Part shown: in pieces, positions 22,401 to 32,456 of the stretch
Position numbering within the stretch: the first letter of the stretch is position 1
Layout: every line of letters starts with the position of its first letter
Origin: Chamaecrista fasciculata
Taxonomy: Eukaryota; Streptophyta; Magnoliopsida; Fabales; Fabaceae
Direction: 5' to 3'
NCBI GenBank assembly: GCA_003254925.1
Contig: QANZ01037616.1
Coordinates: 33,587-97,586, forward strand
Length of the DNA stretch: 64,000 nt
Position numbers and translations under genes: made by a program
The notes under the pieces: model-generated
What the model saw: only the letters and a program-made list of their open reading frames with translations
The model's database searches: none
Told to the model about the DNA's origin: nothing

Positions 22401-24062
22401 GCCCTTCCAATTTGATAAACCCGTCCTTGTGTTTGTCTGAGCAATTCAGAGGTTTATTCCTAACACACCCTTCAGACCAATCCATAGAGTTCCAAGCTTG
22501 TGGTTTCTTAGGACTGAACCCTTTGAAGCACTGGCAAACTGGTGACTCAGTTATTATGCAATTCCCATTGGCTCCACATAACCCATAATGATCACAATAG
22601 TCCACTGGCTTTGATTTATAAACCATCCAATTTTGGTTAGCTTCCACCCACACATAGCGATATCGAATGTAGTCAGTTTGGTTCATTACTATTCTAGAAT
22701 ATACAGAACTGTTTCTGAGGTAGTATGTGTAGTAGATCTCATTGTTGTTGTAGAAGAATTTGAAATAATAAATAGGGTTGGGTTTAACTTCTGGTGAACC
22801 ACTTGTGTGGAGGCCATTCCATGGTCCAAATCTGCTGTAAACTTTATCTCCTTTCATCAATGCTGAATCTATATAGTTATGGTGATCTGTAACACAAGAG
22901 AAGTCTCCTGGGGATGGATCATCTGGACTCTTCCATGCTGTGAGAGTCCAGTTTTTTTTTTTCTTTAGGTCCCATCCAAATTTCATACCTGCAAGAAAGT
23001 AAGGACGCTTCATTGGTAGTGACTGTATATGCCTTGTGATGACATATAATTTCAAGAAGGCCAAAGTTTTATTTTGGTCCTTCATGTTTGCTCAAAATTC
23101 CGTTTTGGTGCCTCATGTTTGCTCAAAGTTCTGTTTTGGTTCCTCAAGTTTCTAAAAAGTTTCATCGGTAGTCCCTGACTTTTTTCCATCCATTTTCTCT
23201 ATTAATAAACAAGGAAAAAAAACTAACTTTCATCTCTCAACAATTTTGCTCTTTTACAAAAGGGAAGGACCTTAATGCAAAAAAGCAAAATTGTTGGGAG
23301 ATGAAAGTTAGTTTTTTTCCTTTTTTTTAATGGAACAAGTGGATGGAAAAGAGTCAAGAGACTAACGGTGGAACTTTTTAGAAACTTGAGGGACGGAAAT
23401 GGAACTTTGAGCATACATGAGGGATCAAAACGGAACGGAAAAAAACTTGAGGAACCAAAACGGAACGAAAAAAATCTGAGGGACCAAAACAGAACTTTGA
23501 ACAAACATGAGGGATCAAAATAGGACTTTGGCCTTTCAAGAATTTAGCATTTCAACGTGGTATTGTATGTGATTCACAGAATACCTGGTAATAATGTGTC
23601 TGATGGAAAATCAAAGCTTTGCCACATGTAGCTTTCTGGGTCTGTTTCATTTTCCTCTCTCACCACAAGATTCCCAGAATCCAAGAGCTGTGCCACTGGA
23701 TTCTGTGGTGTTGTTTGCTGGGAATTTGTGTGCCAAACGACAACGTCGTTTTGGCTGAGAATGAGGCTTCCTCTGCTGTTCAATGTTAAAATGCCTGAGG
23801 AATCGTTGATTGGGTTTACTCTGTTTGCAACCCAAACAACTGTCTGAATTGGGATTTTCTTGTACCAGATTCCTAGGTATCGTTTCTTGGATTTGCTAGG
23901 ACTGAAAAAACCAAGCTCAAAGTCTTCACCTTGGGAAACTAAGGTCGTGCCATTATCTCTGATGGATTGGGTGTAATCAATAGAATCAATTGCTAATGAG
24001 ACTCTCAAAAAAGACACAAGTATATAAGCAATGATGCTCATAATGGGAAGAAGAATGCCCAT
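19483..24062 (-). CDS. G-type lectin S-receptor-like serine/threonine-protein kinase (8 exons, 824 aa)
   Basis: Plasma-membrane receptor kinase with an S-domain ectodomain. Exons read in phase: 24062-23585, 22988-22179, 21625-21503, 21359-21202, 21107-20897, 20795-20558, 20470-20320 and 19788-19483 (TGA). All introns are GT-AG. Order: signal peptide (1-24), bulb-type lectin domain (about 27-150), S-locus glycoprotein region with EGF-like cysteines (about 200-325), PAN/apple domain with its cysteines (about 335-420), membrane span (about 440-462), kinase. The kinase has the glycine loop GQGGFGVVY (514-522), ATP-binding Lys535, HRD 630-632, DFG 650-652 and APE 677-679, so it should be active. 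The tail ends MTLLEPR. The intron layout of the kinase half is the usual one, but the intron after LLPG (22989-23584) cuts the S-domain and carries a transposon. Intron 7 contains an assembly gap. Ligand and role cannot be inferred. Confidence 0.93.
19850..20250. repeat. Transposon-like repeat in intron 7 of the receptor kinase, with an assembly gap
   Basis: 'ctccttgaactttggttattttgcaaaaaacttcttgaactttg' on the left and 'ggggttatttgcacagaatcaaaagttcaggag...gggggaatttgcac' on the right are opposed arms of a short element. A poly-T tract and 16 N (20013-20028) lie between them, so length and structure are uncertain. Confidence 0.5.
23059..23533. mobile_element. Mutator-type MITE inside the S-domain intron (475 bp)
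   Basis: Starts GGCCAAAGTTTTATTTTGGTCC and ends GGGATCAAAATAGGACTTTGGCC, long inverted repeats that make up most of the element. It is flanked by a perfect 9-bp direct repeat, TTTCAAGAA (23050-23058 and 23534-23542), diagnostic of the Mutator superfamily. The termini match those of the Pack-MULE-like element at 27720-28780. Removing the element and one repeat leaves an intron of about 112 bp. The splice sites of the host intron lie outside it and look intact. Confidence 0.93.
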
Positions 24063-25283
24063 TGTGTTACAAGTATTGTAACTTCAGCAGAATATATTGA
24101 TGGAGATGTAGCTGAAGGAGATATAATGTCAGTGGTTCAGCTTTATGATAATATGCATGGATGATGATATCTCCAAGTTATGTTCATAATTGTTTTTCCC
24201 CTTCCAATATCTTTTCTTGTTGAATGTGTCTGTGGTACTGATTTATTGATTTGGTTCGTAATTTCAACCCCACTAGCTTGGTAGGCCCCTTTTGTCATGA
24301 TGGTTTTCTTTCTTGGCCAATCGGGCATGAATGTTTGAATATAATATAATAATATAGAACATGCCTGTTTCAATATTATATAATAATAGAAAATTCAATG
24401 GAGCAATTATGCAGAGTGAGGAGAGGCCTTAGTAGGAAATGAAACTATGGTTGAAGCTAATGTGTTAGCTGAGATTGAGTTACTTTACAAGTAAATGCAT
24501 AGTTCATTAGTTCATCTGTATGTATAATTTAGTTTGAGACAAATCTGCCAATCTGGTTTACATCATTGAGGTTGCCTTTTTATTTTGTTGTGAGTAATTT
24601 TATACAGGCTCTATTGTCAAGATTTTGGAAGAAGCAAATGCATGCAGTGACAAACAAGTTATAAAATGACGAGTATAGAGCATTATTTTGTGAGAATTGT
24701 TAAATTACTTTCAATATCAAACTTGTGTTAACAATTTTATTATTTGAATCAAATGACTGTGAAATTAATTAGCAATTGTAACACATAAAATTAATTAGGA
24801 AAATTGCAGAAGCCAATTGGAATAGATCAAAATGAACACGTCTATGGCTTCTACTATTTCAACATAATTAATTAATATTGAATTATCCTCCTTTTTAACT
24901 TCGAATTATCATTTCAGTTTATTGCTAGGATTTTCTAAAATTATTTCATTTGTTGTATGATTCTTTTTAATGACCATACAAATCATGCAACCAGATCCTA
25001 TCTCTAATTGTTATTTTACATTGGCATTTGGCATTGCTATGAATTATGATTATTGACACTTTGACAGTATTGAGAACAATCTATTAGGATATTCAAATGG
25101 AAAAGTAACTCATTTATTACTCAGCTTTTAGTTTAATCTAAGCTCAAAACATGCATAACTGCATTAACAATTTCACAAAATTAATCACTTAATGGGTTAT
25201 ATAATACAATTTTCATGCACATTAGATTGAAGTTTTAAACTTGTCTAATCAATTACTTGAACCTATCCTTATAACTTATAAGT
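24063..25283. other. Upstream region of the receptor kinase gene
   Basis: About 1.2 kb of AT-rich DNA between the kinase start codon and a solo LTR. It is the likely promoter side of the gene. No TATA box or other element stands out clearly enough to call, and there is no other gene. Confidence 0.45.
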
Positions 25284-27391
25284 TGTTGGGAAATCACAGA
25301 TCAAAGCGCGCAGCGGAAGCGAAGAAAAATAAATAAAAATTTAATTAACCTTAAATGGCGCAAAGCTTGTGATTTCCTACAGGATCTACTAGTTGAATTT
25401 AAACCGGTAAAGGAAGAATTATACCTCAAGTGTTTCAATCGGTCCGGTTGAATGGTGCTATTCCGAGAAGTCCACTCCAAGCGTCCTTCCTCTGCCGGTA
25501 ATCCACACGAACAGTTTGCTGACACCAAAGTGCTAGCCTTCAGTTCTTTTCTCCAAAAGAACTCGGGACTCCAATATAGGTTCTTGATGATCAAGAATAA
25601 TTCTTGAACCAAGACTCTAGGTGGCGCAAGAAAACCAAGAACCCTTCTTGTTTTCTCTCTCAAAACCCTAGTTGTGGGTGCCAGTCGAATTCTCTCTCTC
25701 TCTTGGAGAAGTTCGACTTTCTCTCTCTAGGATTAGGGTTAGTCGACTTTTGCTCTCTTGTTTCACAAGAAGTCCAAATATCACTTGTGTGTAAGTGTGA
25801 TAATTAAGTCGACTTTCTCCCCTTAATTATAGAGTTTGGGGAAATTTGATAATTATAATTAGGGAATCCCTAAATTAATGGATTATCAAATTATAAAATT
25901 ATGAGATTACAATAATATCACAATTTTAGGACTTGAATTCTTAATTAAAATATTCCTTAATATCTTAATTTGAATTCAAAAGAATCAAAATGGAAGATCA
26001 AATCTTCCCTTGGTCCCACTCAAGAATGCACCAACTCCCCTCTTATTTTCTTGGAATTTAATAAATCAAAATAACAATCTTAACTCTTAGGAAGTTATAA
26101 CCAACTTATTATCTTCCAACAATATTGAATTAAAATATTACTCTAATATCTTTAATTCAAATTTTGAATCTTGAAATCAAGATCAAATCTTCAATTTAAA
26201 TTCATGACTTTAATTAACAAAACATTTTCATTAATTAAAATGTCTATATATGAGGCGCCACCCTCAATCCTAATTATCTTAATATTAGTGAATTTAATAA
26301 ATAAATAATCTCCTAACTTTTAGGAATCTTATCTGATTTATTATTCCCTAATATTATAATTGCAAATAGATTAATCCAATTAACTATTTAACAATTAATA
26401 TATTTAAACTTGTCCCACAAATTTAAATATCTCAATAGATTTTATTTAAGACAAGACTTCATGTCCCAGACATTCAATTATGTCTTAAATTGTGTCACCG
26501 GAGTGACTCACGAATTAACCCTAATTCGTGTCCCTTTAAGCGGTGTCTAGGTCCTGCTCATGTGTGACCCTGCAGGCCTCACGTGAAGTTGGCAGCAAGT
26601 CATCTCCATGACTCACAAGTCGAGAGCGGACTCTAGCAAGCCATCACGACTACCCAAAACACGTGAGTTATCGTTTTATCAAAACCGATTTAACCTTAGT
26701 ACCACCTTGTCATAGACCCTATTGTCACACGATATCTTGGTTCTGGATAAGGCACGGGAAAGTCATTCTTAATCCAAACCACAACTTTCTCGATTTCCTG
26801 AGTTAGTCCCATTTTCCTGAGTGGCCACTCTTTCCTTGGACAGACTCATCGAGGGCGTCAGTTAGATATCTCTCATCTCTATGAGGGACAAAATTCCATC
26901 TTGGTCAACCACATTCCTCAGCATTGTAATCAACCAAACCCGTACCTAGCCTGTATGGCTACCCTGCTACGGGCAACGTTGGACTAGGCCAAAGTTCGAC
27001 AACTACAATGCCGGAATAGTCAAGACCTCAGGTCTAAGGCATCGTGACAGGTGTACAGGAGAGGCTAGCTAATGACTAAACCCATGCAGGACTCTCCGGG
27101 TCGGTCTAGCAACTTGTAACCCTTACATAATTGCACCATAACTCTCGTAAAGCATCTAGTGCATGTATCTCTATACACCGAGGTCATGCTGGTCTTAGTT
27201 TATTTCAAGTTCCCACTTGAATGAGTGATCATGACTGTTTAGACTAATTATCATATAATTAATCACGGATTGCTATCATAGTAAACATACTAATAATATG
27301 ATAACAACATAATTTATCAATTATAAATTAATCAAACATATGTTCAAAACATATATATAACATGATTGACCCTAAGGCACAATTTCTAACA
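25284..27391 (-). repeat. Solo LTR of the Copia family, minus orientation
   Basis: On the minus strand the unit starts TGTTAGAAATTGTGCC and ends TTTCCCAACA, 2108 bp. It matches the LTRs at 2167 and 7118 throughout (for example 'gagagtcctgcatgggttta', 'tagcagggtagccataca'). The flanks TAAGT (25279-25283) and TAAAT (27392-27396) are a 5-bp target duplication with one mismatch. No internal retrotransposon sequence is attached. The lower divergence at its centre and the mismatch in the duplication suggest an insertion of some age. Confidence 0.88.
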
Positions 27392-27719
27392 TAAATGTAG
27401 TCCTAGTCGTACACGATTGTCTTCTCCAAGACACTTATGGGCCCTGATCACCCACACCGCACAATCCAAGTCTTGTTGACTGAGAATTCTACAAATGCCA
27501 TCATTTATGTGTTTTATCTTTTTCTTGTTCATTCCACAATCACGCGGTGAAGGTTGACTATCAACATCGTCTTTCATTGAATTCCCTTTGCTTGCATTGA
27601 ATTTTCAAAGCCATCTTGCAAATATGAAATATTGTTTTTTATTTTGGTCAAAAAAATATTTTTTTTTTTTATTGCTGGATTATTATCATTTATTCTTCTG
27701 CCCACAAAAAAATGTGCAC
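27392..27719. other. Spacer, no gene seen
   Basis: Short stretch between the solo LTR and the Pack-MULE-like element. It has a minus frame at 27386-27577 with no recognised family and no support. Confidence 0.4.
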
Positions 27720-28780
27720 GGTCAAAGTCCTATTTTGGTCTCCCAGTTATGTTCAATGTTCCAAATTAGTCCCCCGGTTATTTTTCATTTCATATTGGTC
27801 CCCCAGTTATGTAAAATTTGACAAAGTTGGTCCCTCTAACAGTTTCCATCCATTTTTCCATTAAAAAAAAGATAAAATTGATTTTTAACTCCTAAAAGTT
27901 TAAATTCTTTGCATCAAGACCTTTTTCCCTGTAATAGAACCAAAATATAAGAAAGAATAAATACCTTGTTTTAGTATATTTTACACAAAAACACACAACC
28001 TCCCCCCTCTCTCTCCTCTGTCGCCGTCTCCTTCTTGCCTGTTTCTGCCACCGCCATTGCTGTTTCTGAGGAGTGCGAGGTGGATGAACCGGGTTCAAAG
28101 GAAGCAGATCCAAGGGAACCGGCGGATCTGAAGAACCCCTTTCTCTATGATCATCAATCGGTTTTTTTAACAGTGAATTAGGAACAGCAGAGTCGTTATT
28201 ATTGGGCATTTTAGTGAGTTTATCCACAAGATTGAAGGCTTTGGGTGCGTCTCCTAAACTCAATGACAGCTTCATATTTAATTTTGTTGTTGCCCACTCA
28301 AGGAATATAATAAAGCAGGGAAGGTTTATGTATATATGGTAAAATTATTTCAGATCGAAACGAAGGAAGGCCAACCCAACAATATAATCATATGTCTTCT
28401 ATACGATTTGAAAACAGAGGATTGATTTGTCTTCTACACCTCGCACTCCTCAGAAACAGCAATGGCGGTGGCAGAAACAGCCAAGAAGGAGACGCCGGCG
28501 ACAGAGGAGAGAGACGGGGGAGGTTGTGTTTTTTTTTGTAAAATACACTAAAATTTCTTCTTTCTTATATTTTAGTTCTAGAAAAAAATGTGAATTTAAA
28601 TTTTTAGGAGTTAAAAATCAATTTTATCTTTGTTTTTAACGGAAAAATGGATGGAAACTGTTAAAGGGACCAACTTTGTCAAATTTTGCATAACTGGGGG
28701 ATCAATATGGAACGAAAAATAATTGGGGGACCAATTTGGAACACTGAGCATAACTGGGGGACCAAAATAAGACTTTGGCC
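27720..28780. mobile_element. Pack-MULE-like element carrying a gene fragment (1061 bp)
   Basis: The ends GGTCAAAGTCCTATTTTGGTC (left) and GACCAAAATAAGACTTTGGCC (right) are inverted repeats of the same family as the 475-bp element at 23059. The arms run about 350 bp each (27720-28085 and 28435-28780) and even share a GC-rich stretch ('tgctgtttctgaggagtgcgaggtg' against its complement). The centre, about 28086-28434, is single-copy and coding-like. A 9-bp duplication was sought (AATGTGCAC left, TTTATATCC right) and does not match, so the ends may be altered. Confidence 0.7.
28083..28275 (-). pseudogene. Captured 5' fragment of an HD-Zip II (HAT14-like) gene
   Basis: From an ATG at 28275 on the minus strand the centre of the transposon reads MKLSLSLGDAPKAFNLVDKL..., then DPPVPLDLLPLNPV. 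An N-terminal LxLxL-type EAR motif followed by GD-x-x-K-x-F, with a later DPP-x-x-LDLLP segment, is the pattern I know from the amino end of HAT14-type class II HD-Zip repressors. The homeodomain and zipper are absent, so this is a fragment of about 64 codons. The frame continues into the inverted-repeat arm (PPRTPQKQQ... then Arg-rich), which is not gene sequence. Identification is by memory of the family only. Confidence 0.55.
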
Positions 28781-30552
28781 TTTATATCCTGAGATATCGA
28801 AAATCTGTATAGAGACGCATCCGCTATTTTGCTTTTCTGCTAACATTCCCTGTAACACTGTTGCCTATTCGCGCACTAATCACCAAAATTTTCACTGAAA
28901 TTCATGACCCTTATATCTATTTAATCTATCTATTTCTTCATTATTCTAACTCCTCTGCCCCATTTCAATTTTGGGATCAATGCTACTTTTATTATATACA
29001 ACAAAATCTTGATTCATGCCATAAGGTTGCTAATGCATTCTGCCTCTGATTTCATTATAATATATACAAATTGTTATTTATTCTAAGTACTTAGGGTTAT
29101 TATTTAATTTTACTATTTGTGCATGTAATATTATTATGATCGTTATATTATGTTCTAATGGAAAATTTATATATTGACCTCTTAAAAAAAATGGACATGT
29201 GTATGATATACATTTGTTTACCTGAAATTCCCATTATTACATCATATGGATGAAAAAAAAAATTAATTAATGAATTAAAGCAAAAAGGGAGGATGTAGAA
29301 TGAATTTTTGTGATTGTTCCATTATATATATGCATATAATAATATTAATATTTATGAACAACTAATCAATAAGAGTTAATCCTCCATTAGAAGCATGAGA
29401 CATTATTGAAAAGTTTGTCAACTCTTTTGAATCTCACCACTGCGGATACCAATTCAAATGAAGTTTTATTTGACTCATGTTAATTTTCTTAATAAAGAAG
29501 ACTTAGAGAAACCGTGGCAAATTTGAGAACCTGTAGCCTAGTTGAAACTATAGATGACATGTTAGTGTATTAGTTGTGTGCATAAAATTTATTTTGATGA
29601 TAGAAATCAGATCCATTGTATGATCTTAATATAAGTAATGTAATTACGTCTCAATTTGATGATAACATGAGTATTAATGTCTAATCCAAAGACATTAATT
29701 ACTTATAGATTTTCACTAATGATTTGATTAGTTAGCAATACACTAACTTTCAGTAGTTTTGTAGATGACAAATGTTCACTCAATAATGTGATTTTGCAAA
29801 TGAAAAACCCGTGCGAATGCACGGGTCTTATACTAGTTTTCTTAATAAAAAAGACCTTGAGAAATAGTGGCAAATTTGAGAAGCTATGGTAAGCTATAGA
29901 TGACATGTTAGCGTATTAGATTCTTGAGTTTTTGAAGTTAAAAAACCATTTAATATTTTTTTGTTGAATAACAAGACAAAGCAGCAAATACAATTAAAAG
30001 TACTATCATATTTTATAATAAAAAATATTTAATTGTCTCTTATGCATAGTACTTAAAGATAAATTGTTTCTTAACCTCTCTATATATATAGGTTTATCAT
30101 ACAACTTATGGTATGAATAAATTGTATACACGTGGTTTAATCTTATGCATTAAATTGATCTTATTTGTGGTATGAATAATATGTCATTTGGTTTAATCTT
30201 ATACATTAAATTGATCTAACGATTAAAAATAATACGATAATTAAATACATTTTAAACAAATCATTAAAGTAATTATATGGAGAAATTTTACTTTTGAGTC
30301 ATACAATATAATTTTAATAAATTTACATAATAATTCTAAATTACAAAATTAATCATTAAATTATTATTCTTCATACGTAGACTATAAATAATTAAAACGA
30401 ATCCATATAATTTTGGAATTTAAATTTTGAAATTTATAATTTATTTAATGTTTTTAATTATATATTGAATAGTTTTATATTATATAGTTTTGAGCAACTA
30501 ATAGAAGACTTTTTTTCATTAAAAAAAAAGACTTTTTAGACATATATAATAA
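28781..30552. other. Gene-free AT-rich region
   Basis: No gene. It includes a diverged direct repeat (about 29490-29572 and 29845-29920, sharing 'gtggcaaatttgagaa' and 'ctatagatgacatgttag') on either side of a Helitron 3' end at 29807-29836. Confidence 0.5.
29807..29836 (+). mobile_element. Helitron 3' terminus (second family)
   Basis: A perfect hairpin ACCCGTGC-gaat-GCACGGGT is followed by six bases and CTAG, then a T in the flank. This is the textbook Helitron 3' end. The same hairpin ends the larger element at 38616. The matching 5' TC end was not located, so only the terminus is annotated. Confidence 0.7.
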
Positions 30553-30755
30553 CTAGGGGCTTTGCGTGCCCTAACGGGCACGCAAATATATATGTAATTA
30601 AAATAAATGAGAGTTCACAAAAAAAAATGAGGGACTAAATCGTTAACTCAGTAAAAAAGAATGAATCAAATAATAATTTTTCTCTTATTATTGATCTTGT
30701 ACTATAATTTTAAAATGTGGACGACCAGAAAGGGGTGGAGTCATATAATATAAGA
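30553..30755 (-). mobile_element. Mini-Helitron, copy 2 (203 bp, minus orientation)
   Basis: On the minus strand it starts TCTTATATTATATGACTCC at 30755 and ends CTAG at 30553. A hairpin GCGTGCCCGTTAGGGCACGC stands just upstream of the AAAGCCCCTAG end. The flanking bases are A and T. The hairpin, the CTAG end and the absence of target duplication together define a Helitron. It encodes nothing. Confidence 0.85.
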
Positions 30756-31141
30756 TATGGTTAGTTTATGATACAAAGTAGGCATTGCATGTAACTAGAA
30801 ATGTGGATTCATAGATAGTTTTGATTGGTTAAAAAATTTATCTTGTTTTATTATTTTTCAGTATCAAATTACTTTAAAAAAATTAATGAAATCAAAAGGC
30901 TTCATTAATGAAAAAAAAACTACATTTTAAAAATTTTGGATTTGAGTATGCCAACATCCGCCTACATAATGTCTTAATTAATTAAAGAAATATTGGTTAT
31001 ACCAATCTACAAAAACTGGAAAGGGGAAATAATTATAAGTTAGGGAAGGAAAAAAATGAATCCCTTGGAAAATGATGAGGGAGAAGTGAAAAGAGAAAAA
31101 AGAAAATGAAGGGAATTGTGGTCTAATTAAGGAAAAGAAAT
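30756..31141. other. 3' flank of the GATA gene
   Basis: AT-rich spacer likely to contain the 3' untranslated region of the GATA factor gene. No other feature. Confidence 0.4.
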
Positions 31142-32456
31142 TCAGATGAGGTGCCTGAAATCAGGGCCCACGTGTTGGTGGATCAAGAAATCGTCACCGT
31201 TGGAGACATCGAAGATCATGTTCTGATGCTGCTGCTGCTGCTGCATGAAGTGGTGATGTTGGTGATGTTGCTGGGCCCTCATCATCTCCTTCTGTCGTCG
31301 AAGCTCCAGCACTTTACGGTGCGAGTTGGAGTGCTTGGTCAGCACGAACGTTGGGCTTGCGGCGGGCCGATACTCGGGTACCAAGCGGCCCGACTTGTAC
31401 CTCACCCCACATGCATTGCATAGCGTTTTTGGGCCCATGGGCCCGGTCCGCCACTGAGGCGTCTTATCGGTGGCGCAATGCAGGCATTTGCGGGCGTCGG
31501 AGGGGGCATCGTCGCCGCCGGAGGAGGAGGAGGAGTCCTTCTTCCGGGGGGCTGATGACTTGGCGGGCTTCTTTGGAGGAAGAGAGGAGGACGAGGAGGA
31601 GGAGGAGGTGGGCGGCGTCGGAGACACAAGAAGAAGGCGAGATGTCCAATTGCATGGAGGCCCACGGGAGCGTTTGCTTCGAGCCTTGGCGGGAACCGAG
31701 ACTTCCGAATTGAACAGCACGCTGTTATTAATATTAATGTTGTTGGCCTCTTCCTCCTGCAACTGCAATTCACGCCTTTCTCTTTCCGATATTGCTGCTT
31801 CCACCTCCTGAATATCGTTTCTGCAGCCTTTCGAGTTCATTCCTGATATCAGCTGAAGCTTCTGCAGGTCCTCGCTCGAGAATGACTCCTCCCCTATATT
31901 CGACAGCCATTCCAGTTCCGCTATATCATCACTCTGTACATACACATATGGTTTCTTTTCCCTATTAGTCCCTTCCCTTTTCAAAATAAATTCTCTTCTT
32001 TCAAATTGAACACAAATTAAGTATATTAAGGCCAATCAATTAATTAATTATTTCTTCCATTACATGCGCCTGGGCGTCGCTGCCTGTGCATACATGTTAA
32101 TTATAGGAAAGAAATTGAATACGAATGATATACCGTACCGGAACACAGAGGTCGCTGGAAAAAGTGGCGTCGGGTAAATTGCGGGAGGCGACATCGGAAA
32201 TGAAATTGGGGAGGGTGGTGGGGGCAGATAAGGAAGAGGAATTGCAGCTATCGACGGCGTTGTTGCCGTTGAGAGTGGAGGAATCGGTGGAGTCGAAGGT
32301 GGGGTCGGCTATGATGCCGTCATCGTTGGAGAAATCGAGGAGTTCCTCCACGATGAAATGATCGGCGACGTTGACGGCAGCGCCGGAGGAGGTCTTGGAA
32401 TCGCCGGAGGAGAATGGTTGGCAAAAGCCGCTCTGGAAATACTCGGGTGCTTCCAT
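31142..32456 (-). CDS. GATA-type zinc-finger transcription factor, class A (GATA9/GATA12-like)
   Basis: Nuclear DNA-binding protein of 369 residues in two exons, 32456-32139 and 31933-31142 (TGA). The intron is GT-AG and joins ...DLCVP to [12 protein letters not shown] in phase. The acidic N-terminus ([16 protein letters not shown]) and the [20 protein letters not shown] block are the conserved segments of class A plant GATA factors. The single zinc finger has CX2CX18CX2C spacing (C256, C259, C278, C281; [16 protein letters not shown]), followed by the basic tail and [10 protein letters not shown] serine run and a His/Gln-rich stretch lie around it, and the protein ends GPDFRHLI, close to GATA9/GATA12. 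The family binds WGATAR sites. The antisense open frames here arise from the Ser, Gln and Glu repeat codons. Confidence 0.95.

Noticed and set aside
23574..23620. Apparent stop (LLPGIL*) truncating the receptor kinase
   Set aside because: The break falls at a good GT donor, and the matching AG acceptor at 22989 restores LLP-G-MKFG in phase, so it is an intron and the gene is intact.
27711..28789. 9-bp target duplication for the Pack-MULE-like element
   Set aside because: The flanks AATGTGCAC and TTTATATCC do not match; the Mutator assignment rests on the arms alone.
31151..31811. Several long plus-strand frames opposite the GATA gene
   Set aside because: They come from Ser, Gln/His and Glu codon repeats read in antisense; no family is recognised and the sense frame has the zinc finger.
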